In this document: one piece after another, positions 1-5,740 of the stretch
Layout: each line of letters starts with the position of its first letter
How positions within the stretch are numbered: position 1 is the first letter of the stretch
Assembly: GCA_904502105.1 (NCBI GenBank)
Contig: CAJGDF010000090.1
Coordinates: 1-6,868, forward strand
DNA length: 6,868 nucleotides
Direction: 5' to 3'
Source of the DNA: an uncultured Clostridia bacterium
GTDB taxonomy: Bacteria > Bacillota > Clostridia > Oscillospirales > UBA644
Notes under the pieces: generated by a model
The model's database searches: none
Seen by the model: the letters and a program-made list of their open reading frames with translations, nothing else
What the model was told of the DNA's origin: nothing
Translations under genes and position numbers: made by a program

Positions 1-1
1 A

Positions 2-325
2 TCAACCGCTAAAAAAATAGCATACAGCAGTATTGCGAGATCCGGTCTTGAAAGCGGATCATATGAAAAGATCATTCTTGTTACAGCCATTGATGAAGAC
101 GTAAACTGGGATGGCATTGAAGACAATTATCCGAACAGATTTCTTTGCATCGACTGGCTCACAGACGGAGAATACAACTACGAAGTATTCGAATGCACTG
201 TTAATGAAAAAGAAGATATCGTTCTTGATCTTTTCGGTGGAACTGCATCGGAAATTTTACCCGACATTGTAAGCGGTGATTTTTCCAACGAGATCACATA
301 TCTTATTCTTGTAAAAACAAAGTAA
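2..325 (+). CDS. 3' end of an unrecognised acidic protein (partial)
   Basis: The frame beginning at base 2 is open for 107 codons and ends at TAA 323-325; the start lies outside the window. I do not recognise the family and propose no function. The visible part is acidic, rich in Asp and Glu, with several aromatic residues (for example IDEDVNWDGIEDNYP at about residues 30-44), and ends in a hydrophobic, probably beta-strand run (ITYLILVKTK). No membrane segment or metal-binding motif is visible. Base composition and codon use match the genes that follow. A long hairpin with a U-run comes about 14 bases after the stop, which supports this as a real gene end. It could be the C-terminal domain of a larger secreted or cytoplasmic protein. 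Confidence 0.75.
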   Translation, partial: STAKKIAYSSIARSGLESGSYEKIILVTAIDEDVNWDGIEDNYPNRFLCIDWLTDGEYNYEVFECTVNEKEDIVLDLFGGTASEILPDIVSGDFSNEITYLILVKTK

Positions 326-338
326 TAACAAAAAAACC

Positions 339-386
339 AAACACTCCATATAATGGACTGAATTCGACATTGTATGGGGTGTTTTT
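339..386 (+). terminator. Hairpin with U-run after the first gene; also overlaps the next gene's RBS
   Basis: Bases 339-355 can pair with 368-384 over 17 bp, including two G-U pairs, around a 12-base loop. The right arm runs into TTTTT (382-386), the form of a rho-independent terminator. The start codon of the next gene follows directly at 387, and the only Shine-Dalgarno-like run (GGGGTG, 376-381) lies in the right arm. The structure may therefore terminate the upstream transcript, hide the downstream ribosome binding site, or both. Confidence 0.7.
349..354 (+). promoter_or_regulatory. Possible -10 box (TATAAT) inside the hairpin
   Basis: An exact TATAAT lies in the left arm of the 339-384 hairpin. 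The 17-base-spaced upstream hexamer at 326-331 (TAACAA) is a poor -35 and there is no TG extension, so this is a weak candidate. If used, transcription would start near 361, in the loop. The RNA would then lack the left arm and leave the GGGGTG ribosome binding site free. Confidence 0.3.
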
Positions 387-1445
387 ATGAAAGAAAGCAA
401 CAGATCTATCCGCACATTTCTTGCCGCAAACTCGGCAAACGGTTTTGTTTCGTTCTTTGACGAAATCAGGGATTTTGAAAACACATATATCATCAAAGGC
501 GGTCCGGGAACAGGAAAAAGCAGTTTTATGAAAAAAGCCGCCTCTGCGGCACAGGCAGAAGATATGGCTGTTGAATATGTTTTTTGTTCTTCCGACCCAA
601 ACTCTCTTGATGCGGTCTGCATAAAAGATATACCCATTGCCATTGCAGACGGTACAGCTCCACACACTCTCGAACCGAAATATCCGGGAGCATCGGGAGG
701 AATAATAGATGTGGGAAGATTTTGGGACGAAGAAAAGATAAAAAACTTTTCAGAAGATGTTTTTGAATTAACAAAAAACGTGTCAGACGAGTTTGCAAGC
801 GCATATAAATGGTTAAAAGCAGCCGGCGCGATATACGAGGATATTGAAAAGACATCCGAAAAAGGGCTTGATAGTGTAAAGTTAAACACTTTTACAGATA
901 ATCTGATAAAAAGAACGATCCCCAAAAAAATCGGCAACTGCGGAAATATAAAAAAGAGGCTTATTTCGGGGATAACACCATTCGGAACAGTAACTTTTTA
1001 TGATACACTGTATAATCTATGCGAAAAAGTAATAACTGTAAAGGACAAATACTTGCTTTCAGACAGGATCATATCAAAATTTGTTAAAGCCGCAAAAGAT
1101 GCCGGATACACGGTATATGCGTTTTACAATCCGCTTCTGACCGAAAAAATAATGCATGCGGCTGTGCCTGAGCTTGGCATTGCGATAGCAACGGATTCGT
1201 TCATGACAAGATTTGAGCCACAAAATACCACAGCGGTAAGCATGGAAAGATTCATAGAAGAAACAGACAAAAAACGGCTGTCAAACGATCACAGAATGCT
1301 CGGTATGTGTATAAAAGAAGCCGTAAACCGTATAGCGAAAGCGAAGGCATACCATGACGATCTTGAAGATATATATATTGCGGCTATGAATTTTACATCT
1401 CTTGAGGAATCGGTCAATACATTTATAAAAAAATATATTAAGTAA
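387..1445 (+). CDS. P-loop ATPase of the PRK06851 type, function unknown
   Basis: This 352-residue cytoplasmic protein has a perfect Walker A motif, GGPGTGKS, at residues 38-45. A CSSDPNSLD segment (67-75) follows, then a hydrophobic strand ending in D88 (IAIADGTAPH, 84-93), a plausible Walker B-like position. The GGPGTGKS, CSSDP and DGTAPH combination is what I recall for the PRK06851 group of uncharacterised ATPases, and the length fits. No substrate is known to me. The C-terminal half (about 190-270) repeats the N-terminal layout (ITPFGTVTFYDTL against ANSANGFVSFFDEI, PELGIAIATD against KDIPIAIADG), but the P-loop position holds DKYLLSDR (220-227) and cannot bind phosphate in the usual way. 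The start at ATG 387 has GGGGTG five bases upstream. trmO begins 15 bases after the stop, so the two are probably co-transcribed. Confidence 0.88.
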   Translation: MKESNRSIRTFLAANSANGFVSFFDEIRDFENTYIIKGGPGTGKSSFMKKAASAAQAEDMAVEYVFCSSDPNSLDAVCIKDIPIAIADGTAPHTLEPKYPGASGGIIDVGRFWDEEKIKNFSEDVFELTKNVSDEFASAYKWLKAAGAIYEDIEKTSEKGLDSVKLNTFTDNLIKRTIPKKIGNCGNIKKRLISGITPFGTVTFYDTLYNLCEKVITVKDKYLLSDRIISKFVKAAKDAGYTVYAFYNPLLTEKIMHAAVPELGIAIATDSFMTRFEPQNTTAVSMERFIEETDKKRLSNDHRMLGMCIKEAVNRIAKAKAYHDDLEDIYIAAMNFTSLEESVNTFIKKYIK

Positions 1446-1450
1446 AAAGC

Positions 1451-1455
1451 AGGGA
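1451..1455 (+). promoter_or_regulatory. Ribosome binding site of trmO
   Basis: AGGGA lies five bases before ATG 1461, in the 15-base gap after the ATPase stop codon. It fixes the trmO start. I see no promoter in this gap, which supports one transcript for both genes. Confidence 0.7.
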
Positions 1456-1460
1456 CGAAA

Positions 1461-2168
1461 ATGAGCAAAAAAACAACGGACATCAAAAATTTTCAGATCG
1501 AACCCATTGCATATATCCGCACGGGATTTTCGGAGAAATTCGGTATTCCAAGACAGAGCGGACTTGTTAAAGAGCTCACCGGAAAGATCGTTTTTGAAAA
1601 GAAATACAGAAATGCGGAAGCTATCAGAGGGATAGAAGAATTTTCTCATCTTTGGATCATATGGCAGTTTTCGCAGGCGGTAAGCGATGAATTCCGACCG
1701 ACCGTCCGCCCTCCCCGTCTCGGAGGAAATGAAAGAGTAGGCGTTTTCGCAACACGTTCACCGTTCAGACCAAACAGCCTCGGATTATCATGTGTAAAAC
1801 TCGAAAGCGTTGATTTAACATCTCCCGAAGGTCCGACATTGACCGTTTCAGGCATAGATATGCTTGACGGAACCCCCATTTTTGACATCAAGCCGTATAT
1901 CCCTGTTGCAGACCTTCACCCGGAAGCATCTGAAGGTTACACACAGAGAACAAAAGAGCATAAGCTTTCTGTTATCTTTGAAAATGAAACAGAGGAATTG
2001 ATCCCCAAAGAGATCAAAGATGCTGTTAAAGGCATTTTGGAAAACGACCCCCGCCCCGGTTACGATAACGACCCTGAAAAAACATACGGACTTGACTATT
2101 CGGGCTTTGACATCGGATTCAGAGCCGACGGAGAAAATGTTTACGTATTCAGAGCAAAAAAGAAATAG
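1461..2168 (+). CDS. trmO: tRNA (adenine(37)-N6)-methyltransferase TrmO
   Basis: This 235-residue protein belongs to the TrmO (TsaA/YaeB) family. Family members use S-adenosylmethionine to methylate N6 of threonylcarbamoyladenosine at position 37 of tRNAs reading ACY codons, giving m6t6A; they have a beta-barrel fold rather than a Rossmann fold. The family marks are clear: the opening IEPIAYIRTGFSEKFGIPRQ (13-32), FSHLWIIWQF (61-70), the signature GVFATRSPFRPNSLGLS (94-110) and DGTPIFDIKPY (136-146). A C-terminal domain of about 70 residues follows, with the motif DPRPGY near residue 195, as in full-length homologues. Length and termini are normal and nothing is broken. The ATG at 1461 is preceded by AGGGA at five bases. 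The gene is second in an operon with the P-loop ATPase and is followed directly by a terminator. It may modestly tune decoding of ACY codons. Confidence 0.96.
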   Translation: MSKKTTDIKNFQIEPIAYIRTGFSEKFGIPRQSGLVKELTGKIVFEKKYRNAEAIRGIEEFSHLWIIWQFSQAVSDEFRPTVRPPRLGGNERVGVFATRSPFRPNSLGLSCVKLESVDLTSPEGPTLTVSGIDMLDGTPIFDIKPYIPVADLHPEASEGYTQRTKEHKLSVIFENETEELIPKEIKDAVKGILENDPRPGYDNDPEKTYGLDYSGFDIGFRADGENVYVFRAKKK

Positions 2169-2172
2169 ATAT

Positions 2173-2203
2173 TATCTCAACCTCAATGGTTGAGATATTT
2201 CTT
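2173..2203 (+). terminator. Rho-independent terminator after trmO
   Basis: A 10-bp perfect stem pairs 2173-2182 with 2188-2197 around a 5-base loop. It is followed by a T-rich tail (TTTCTTATTT) and lies five bases after the trmO stop codon. It separates the ATPase-trmO operon from the lipoprotein gene. Confidence 0.85.
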
Positions 2204-2226
2204 ATTTAATCGTCAAACAACTTTGC

Positions 2227-2255
2227 TTGACATGATTTACAGAATATGGTATACT
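2227..2255 (+). promoter_or_regulatory. Strong sigma-A promoter for the lipoprotein gene
   Basis: A perfect -35 TTGACA (2227-2232) is 17 bases from TATACT (2250-2255), which also carries the extended -10 TG (2247-2248). Transcription should start near 2262, giving a leader of about 20 bases before ATG 2282. I see no operator or riboswitch in this short leader, so expression may be largely constitutive. Confidence 0.88.
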
Positions 2256-2281
2256 AAAAATAAAAAAGAAAGTTGACCTAC

Positions 2282-3952
2282 ATGAAATTTAAAATAACAT
2301 TTTACCTTCTTTGCTGTTCACTTTTACTTACCGCATGCGAAGGCAATGCACATAAACATTCAGCTGAAAGCTGGGAAAGAAACGTTTCCACTCATTGGCA
2401 GGAATGCGAATGCGGCGAAACATTCAATCTCGGAGAGCATACTCTTGAAAACGACGAATGTTCTGCTTGCAAAAGTGAGATATATACCTATGACGGCGGA
2501 GCGGATATATACAATTACAATATAAACGGCGATCTCGAAAAAATATCCTGCTACGACGGAGACGGAAACATTATCAGCGAAAGCATTACCGATATTGAAT
2601 ATGATGAAAACGGCAATAAAATAAAGGAAACGACATACGAAAACGATGGAATATCGTTCATCTCCGAATTTGCAACAACAGATGACGGAAGAACATACCA
2701 GAAATCGTTCACATCGTTTATGTCAGACGGCGAAAAAAGCGTTTATGAGTATGATGAAAACGAGTTTATCACCGCAATAAAAACCGTTAACGCCGAAGAT
2801 ACTGTTGTTTACGAAGAATTATATGAATATAAAACTGACAAAAACGGCAACCAATATAATTCTGTGATCACGCAGAATAATTTTGAACTCGGCACAGTTT
2901 CCGTTTTTGAAATGTCCGAAAACGGAGATATGATCATGTCTGTCGAAAAGGATTTGGACGGCAACATCATATATGAAGACCGCTATGACCGTGAATATGA
3001 CGAAAACGGTAATAAGGTCTGTGAAAAGCATTATATTGACGGCAAGCTTGTGCATGAAGTAATCGAATATATTTACAGCGAAGACGGCAACTGGGGATTT
3101 CCGAAAAAAGAGATAGAATATACAGAAGACGGATTGACAAAAATTTTTGATTACAACGATCACGGTGAGCTTATTCTTGAAAAAGATTACGATGAAAACG
3201 GAAATGTGATCTATTATTTTGTCGGCGAATATGAATACAACGAAGACGGCATAATGTTAAGCAAAAAAACGTATAAAAACGGCTCCCTCTCAACCGAAGA
3301 ATACTTCAAAACAACTGAGGACGGCTGGACATACACCGAAAGCGAGACTGTTTATTATCCGGAGCTCGGCAATGCATTCAAAAGCATTTACAACGAATTC
3401 GGCGACCAGATAGGAAGAATAATATACGATGCTGATGATAATATAGTCAGTGAATTTGTTTTTGAAATTGAATACGACGATAACGGTAATATTACAAGTG
3501 AAAGACATTATACAGACGGTGTTTTAACATACGAAGCCCTCGATTACGTTACCGAAACTGACGATTACAGTTTCACACGCTATCCCACGACGAACGTTAC
3601 ATATTTCGAAGACGGATCGAAAAACGTAACGGTAAACGGCAAATACGGACTTATAAAAAGCACGACAACTTACGCCGCAGACGGTTCTGTTAAATCGGAA
3701 ACCATTTACGAATATGAATTTTTCGAAAGCGGCGAAAAAAAGAGCTTAAAAATTATAATGAACGGTAAAACAGTATCCGAAGAGTTTTACGAATTCAATG
3801 CAGACGGCTGGATGACGTACCTTAAAAAAGAGATACATTATTTTGAAGACGGATCAAAAACCGTCATTGAATACGACGAAAACTGGAATATTGTTTCTCA
3901 GAAGCAATTTGATGCCGACGGAAACGAGATCGAAGCTTCCACTGCCGAATAA
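2282..3952 (+). CDS. Lipoprotein with Cys/His module and nested YD-like repeats
   Basis: This 556-residue exported protein is probably anchored to the outer face of the membrane. KFK is followed by a hydrophobic stretch and the lipobox LTAC, with C19 as the lipidated residue. Residues 24-63 hold a His/Cys-rich module (H24, H26, H38, C42, C44, H53, C60, C63; 'HWQECECG'), a type common in surface proteins of gut Clostridia that may bind a metal. The rest is strongly acidic and built from short YDENGN...Y.DG units resembling YD/RHS-type repeats. They are grouped into blocks of about 80 residues starting near 238, 318, 397 and 479, with shorter earlier blocks near 106 and 182. No catalytic domain, sortase motif or toxin end is visible, so this is not a full RHS toxin. 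ATG 2282 is preferred to TTG 2273 because AGAAAG at 2267-2272 is correctly spaced for the ATG and abuts the TTG. Role unknown; surface binding or adhesion is a guess. Confidence 0.87.
   Translation: MKFKITFYLLCCSLLLTACEGNAHKHSAESWERNVSTHWQECECGETFNLGEHTLENDECSACKSEIYTYDGGADIYNYNINGDLEKISCYDGDGNIISESITDIEYDENGNKIKETTYENDGISFISEFATTDDGRTYQKSFTSFMSDGEKSVYEYDENEFITAIKTVNAEDTVVYEELYEYKTDKNGNQYNSVITQNNFELGTVSVFEMSENGDMIMSVEKDLDGNIIYEDRYDREYDENGNKVCEKHYIDGKLVHEVIEYIYSEDGNWGFPKKEIEYTEDGLTKIFDYNDHGELILEKDYDENGNVIYYFVGEYEYNEDGIMLSKKTYKNGSLSTEEYFKTTEDGWTYTESETVYYPELGNAFKSIYNEFGDQIGRIIYDADDNIVSEFVFEIEYDDNGNITSERHYTDGVLTYEALDYVTETDDYSFTRYPTTNVTYFEDGSKNVTVNGKYGLIKSTTTYAADGSVKSETIYEYEFFESGEKKSLKIIMNGKTVSEEFYEFNADGWMTYLKKEIHYFEDGSKTVIEYDENWNIVSQKQFDADGNEIEASTAE
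2354..2473 (+). other. Cys/His-rich module of the lipoprotein (residues 25-64)
   Basis: A HxH pair, HWxEC, CxC, a lone His and a CxxC fall within 40 residues directly after the lipid-anchored cysteine. The spacing resembles the HW..C..CG....H....C..C segments seen repeatedly in secreted proteins of gut Firmicutes. A zinc-ribbon-like fold is plausible but inferred only from residue spacing. Confidence 0.55.
2597..3934 (+). repeat. Protein-level tandem repeats in the lipoprotein (YD-like)
   Basis: Units of roughly 20 residues carry the pattern (E/I)YD(E/D)NGN followed by E..Y..DG. They are grouped into higher-order blocks starting near residues 106, 182, 238, 318, 397 and 479. The last intervals are 80, 79 and 82 residues. 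Within each long block a sub-unit such as TEDGWTYTESETVYY or NADGWMTYLKKEIHYFEDGSK recurs at the same place. The DNA of the copies has diverged, so the repeat is old and kept at protein level. Confidence 0.75.
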
Positions 3953-3956
3953 AAAA

Positions 3957-3984
3957 GAGACCGGGCAGAACGGTCTGCTCGGTC
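3957..3984 (-). terminator. Terminator of the DUF4298 gene, shared with the convergent lipoprotein gene
   Basis: A 10-bp stem (3959-3968 with 3975-3984, one G-U pair on the + strand) encloses a 6-base loop. Read on the minus strand it is followed by a run of six U (from A 3951-3956), the classic form. The + side has no T-run, so it should work poorly for the lipoprotein transcript. The first two bases of the DUF4298 stop codon fall in the stem, so the coding sequence runs directly into its terminator. Confidence 0.75.
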
Positions 3985-4255
3985 AATCATTAAGTTCGCT
4001 CAAAAAATTGTAAAATCCATCCTGTGACAAAATTCCGCGTTTGAGTTCTTTGGGTAACATCCCCTGCTCGTCCGCTTGGTAATCTTCGAGCCACTGTCCG
4101 CCCTCATAATAATTGAGAAGAACAGAAAGCATTTCGCCGATCGGTCCGTTATTCAACAGGTTTCGGTCGATTTGAAACGCGCGCTGAACGGTGTCAAAAT
4201 AAAGCTCCATAATTTTTATTCTTTTTATCGCAAGAACGGCGTCGTAGTTTTCCAT
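3983..4255 (-). CDS. DUF4298 domain protein
   Basis: This 90-residue cytoplasmic protein matches the DUF4298 family, which has no known activity. The features I recognise are the opening helix AIKRIKIMELYFDTVQRAF, the central YYEGGQWLEDYQADEQG (about 53-69) and the ending LPKELKRGILSQDGFYNFL. It is all-helical by eye, with no membrane segment or signal. Length equals a single-domain family member, so it is complete. A longer open frame reaches 4354, but ATG 4255 is the right start: AAGGAGA (4267-4261) lies five bases upstream of it and the promoter sits behind that. The gene is convergent with the lipoprotein gene (30 bases between stops) and divergent from the XRE regulator, which may or may not control it. 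Confidence 0.9.
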   Translation of the reverse strand: MENYDAVLAIKRIKIMELYFDTVQRAFQIDRNLLNNGPIGEMLSVLLNYYEGGQWLEDYQADEQGMLPKELKRGILSQDGFYNFLSELND

Positions 4256-4260
4256 GGCAA

Positions 4261-4267
4261 TCTCCTT
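4261..4267 (-). promoter_or_regulatory. Ribosome binding site of the DUF4298 gene
   Basis: On the minus strand AAGGAGA lies five bases before ATG 4255-4253. This near-perfect Shine-Dalgarno decides the start against the longer open frame reaching 4354. Confidence 0.88.
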
Positions 4268-4282
4268 GATCGTTATGGAGAT

Positions 4283-4311
4283 ATTATAGTGCATAATTGT
4301 GAAGTTTTCAA
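4283..4311 (-). promoter_or_regulatory. Sigma-A promoter of the DUF4298 gene
   Basis: On the minus strand, TTGAAA (4311-4306) is separated by exactly 17 bases from a perfect TATAAT (4288-4283). Transcription should start near 4277, giving a leader of about 20 bases that contains the ribosome binding site. Confidence 0.87.
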
Positions 4312-4406
4312 TACGGTTTTCGATCGATGCACTGATTTGATTACCAAAGAACACAGCTGCTTAAAAAACTATAGCAATACTTCAGGTTCAGTGTCAATCT
4401 GCTAAG

Positions 4407-4440
4407 TGGAAATCCTACTGAAAATTTGATATAATATAAT
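4407..4440 (+). promoter_or_regulatory. Promoter of the XRE regulator gene
   Basis: TATAAT at 4430-4435 is preceded by the extended -10 TG (4427-4428) and, 17 bases upstream, by a weak -35 TGGAAA (4407-4412). A second overlapping TATAAT lies at 4435-4440 without a good -35. Transcription from the first box would begin near 4442, at the edge of the 14-bp palindrome. The 95 bases between this promoter and the divergent one (4312-4406) show nothing I can assign. Confidence 0.7.
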
Positions 4441-4442
4441 CA

Positions 4443-4456
4443 CAAAAGCGCTTTTG
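4443..4456 (+). promoter_or_regulatory. Perfect 14-bp palindrome at the XRE gene start site; candidate operator
   Basis: CAAAAGCGCTTTTG is an exact palindrome directly downstream of the -10 box, where a bound protein would block transcription. It may be an autoregulatory site for the XRE protein encoded 26 bases downstream. Its core AAAGCGCTTT also equals the core of LacI-family/CcpA cre sites, although the outer TG and CA of the cre consensus are missing. As an RNA it would form only a hairpin without a loop, so a DNA role is more likely. Confidence 0.55.
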
Positions 4457-4467
4457 AATATACATTA

Positions 4468-4474
4468 TGGAGGT
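4468..4474 (+). promoter_or_regulatory. Ribosome binding site of the XRE regulator
   Basis: TGGAGGT ends seven bases before ATG 4482. The ATG at 4467 overlaps this site, so it cannot be the start served by it. Confidence 0.85.
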
Positions 4475-4481
4475 AGATATT

Positions 4482-5588
4482 ATGTCTATCGGATCAACGA
4501 TCAAAAAGCTCCGCCGTGAACGTGATATGACACAGGAACAGCTTGCTGAATATCTCGGCATTACGGCAAATGCCGTTTCTCAGTGGGAATGCGACAGAAC
4601 TGCTCCGGATATTTCGCAGTTGCCGATTCTTGCAAATTTTTTTGAAGTCACCACTGATTATCTGCTTGGTGTTGACGTGACGAATAAACAAGCAGCCATT
4701 GATCACATTTGTAATGAAGCGTGGAATCTTTGTAATTCCGGCGACAAAGAAGGAGCAGCACAAATCATACGCAACGCTCTTGTAAGTTATCCCAACAGTT
4801 TCAAAATGATGTCTGATCTGACGATTTTTCTCTATCAGCGTGCATTCCAGCAAAATTGTTCTGCGGAAGAGCACCATTCACTCTGTAAGGAAGCTGCTGA
4901 TTACATTGATAAGATAATTGCCGGATGCAATGATATGAAAATTCAAGGTAAAGCTATTGAACTTGCCTGCACGATTTTTCCGGCTGTAGGAAGATATGAC
5001 GATGCTCTCCATCTCATAGCTGCTCTACCCGATGCATCTAAGGATGAAATGTTGACAGCGTTGTATAGCGGAAATAAGCTTATTGAACATATCAAAGGTA
5101 TTATTTGTAATTCAGTCAGTGCAGCTGCAGATCAGACTATCTGGCTTGCTTCACTGAACAAAGATGATGGCAAGCCGCTGTTTGATGAAAATGCAAAAAT
5201 CAAACTGTACGAAAAAGCAATTTCATTTTATAAGACTTTATATGAAGAAGACGACTGTTTCTTTGATTCAGAAAGTCTTGCAGAAGCCGAAAAGAATCTC
5301 GCCGACATTTATGCTTTAAGAAAAGACTCAGAGAAAACACTTTTCCATCTCAGTGAATGTGTCAGGTACGTAATCATGTTCGACACATATGATGAAACGA
5401 GAGACACCTATTCTTCTTTGATACCGTGCGGTCGATCTCCCGCAGGCATAAACTGGAATAATAAATGGAACAAGAGCCATGAGATGCTGATGAGATTGAA
5501 TGAGGATGAGAGTTATGACTTTTTACGCACCAATGATGAGTTCGGAAAACTGCTCTTATTCCTTGTTCATACAGAAAATATGAAATAA
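4482..5588 (+). CDS. XRE-family transcriptional regulator with helical (TPR-like) C-terminal region
   Basis: This 368-residue protein has an N-terminal Cro/C1-type helix-turn-helix over residues 7-61. Its typical features are IKKLRRERDMTQEQLAEYLGI, the recognition-helix region ITANAVSQWECDRTAPD (27-43) and LPILANFFEVTTDYLLG (47-63). The remaining 300 residues look alpha-helical, with paired helices spaced like tetratricopeptide repeats (for example 81-105, KEGAAQIIRNALVSYPNS, and 233-262). The repeats are not canonical, and no enzymatic motif is visible. HTH-TPR proteins of this kind often sense a peptide or partner protein; no small peptide gene is visible in the adjoining bases. The gene is monocistronic, running from its own promoter to a strong terminator. 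The palindrome at its start site suggests autoregulation. It is divergent from the DUF4298 gene. Confidence 0.9.
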   Translation: MSIGSTIKKLRRERDMTQEQLAEYLGITANAVSQWECDRTAPDISQLPILANFFEVTTDYLLGVDVTNKQAAIDHICNEAWNLCNSGDKEGAAQIIRNALVSYPNSFKMMSDLTIFLYQRAFQQNCSAEEHHSLCKEAADYIDKIIAGCNDMKIQGKAIELACTIFPAVGRYDDALHLIAALPDASKDEMLTALYSGNKLIEHIKGIICNSVSAAADQTIWLASLNKDDGKPLFDENAKIKLYEKAISFYKTLYEEDDCFFDSESLAEAEKNLADIYALRKDSEKTLFHLSECVRYVIMFDTYDETRDTYSSLIPCGRSPAGINWNNKWNKSHEMLMRLNEDESYDFLRTNDEFGKLLLFLVHTENMK

Positions 5589-5590
5589 AC

Positions 5591-5638
5591 AATTCAGGAG
5601 CAGTCACATTCCTATGGCTGCTCCTGAATTATTATTTT
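5591..5638 (+). terminator. Strong terminator after the XRE regulator
   Basis: A 16-bp stem (5591-5606 with 5615-5630, one G-U pair) with an 8-base loop is followed by ATTATTTT. It starts two bases after the XRE stop codon. The outer arms, AATTCAGGAGCAG and its complement, are perfect. It also shields the gene from the IS downstream. Confidence 0.9.
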
Positions 5639-5683
5639 GCAGAAATCTTACCCAACTTCTGCACATTTCCTGCATTTTGATTA

Positions 5684-5702
5684 GGCGTTGTTTGAAAAAT
5701 AG
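5684..5702 (+). repeat. Left inverted end of the IS (IRL)
   Basis: GGCGTTGTTTGAAAAATAG matches the reverse complement of 6517-6535 at 17 of 19 positions; the mismatches are the third and fourth bases. Confidence 0.9.
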
Positions 5703-5705
5703 AAA

Positions 5706-5734
5706 TTGCACAAAATCGAGCAAAATAGTATAAT
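5706..5734 (+). promoter_or_regulatory. Transposase promoter
   Basis: TTGCAC (5706-5711) and a perfect TATAAT (5729-5734) are 17 bases apart. The transcription start would fall near 5741, the A of the transposase ATG itself. The messenger would then be leaderless or nearly so, and no good ribosome binding site precedes the ATG. Confidence 0.65.
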
Positions 5735-5740
5735 AGAAGC

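Noticed and set aside
257..937. Long minus-strand open frame (226 codons) opposite the ATPase gene
   Set aside because: It is a shadow of the ATPase coding strand; its translation matches no family, whereas the + frame has a perfect Walker A motif.
2273..2281. TTG start adding three residues to the lipoprotein
   Set aside because: AGAAAG abuts the TTG with no spacing but is nine bases from ATG 2282, which also gives a normal signal peptide.
2597..3934. CRISPR or DNA tandem repeat array in the lipoprotein gene
   Set aside because: The repetition is at protein level in one open frame; the DNA copies have diverged and there are no spacers.
4256..4354. N-terminal extension of the DUF4298 frame to 4354
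   Set aside because: The extension contains the promoter and the ribosome binding site of the gene, and the family starts at the MENYD methionine.
4076..4405. Plus-strand open frame opposite DUF4298
   Set aside because: It is antisense to a recognised domain and to its promoter, with no ribosome binding site or family resemblance.
4467..4481. ATG 4467 as the XRE start
   Set aside because: It overlaps the TGGAGGT ribosome binding site that serves ATG 4482.
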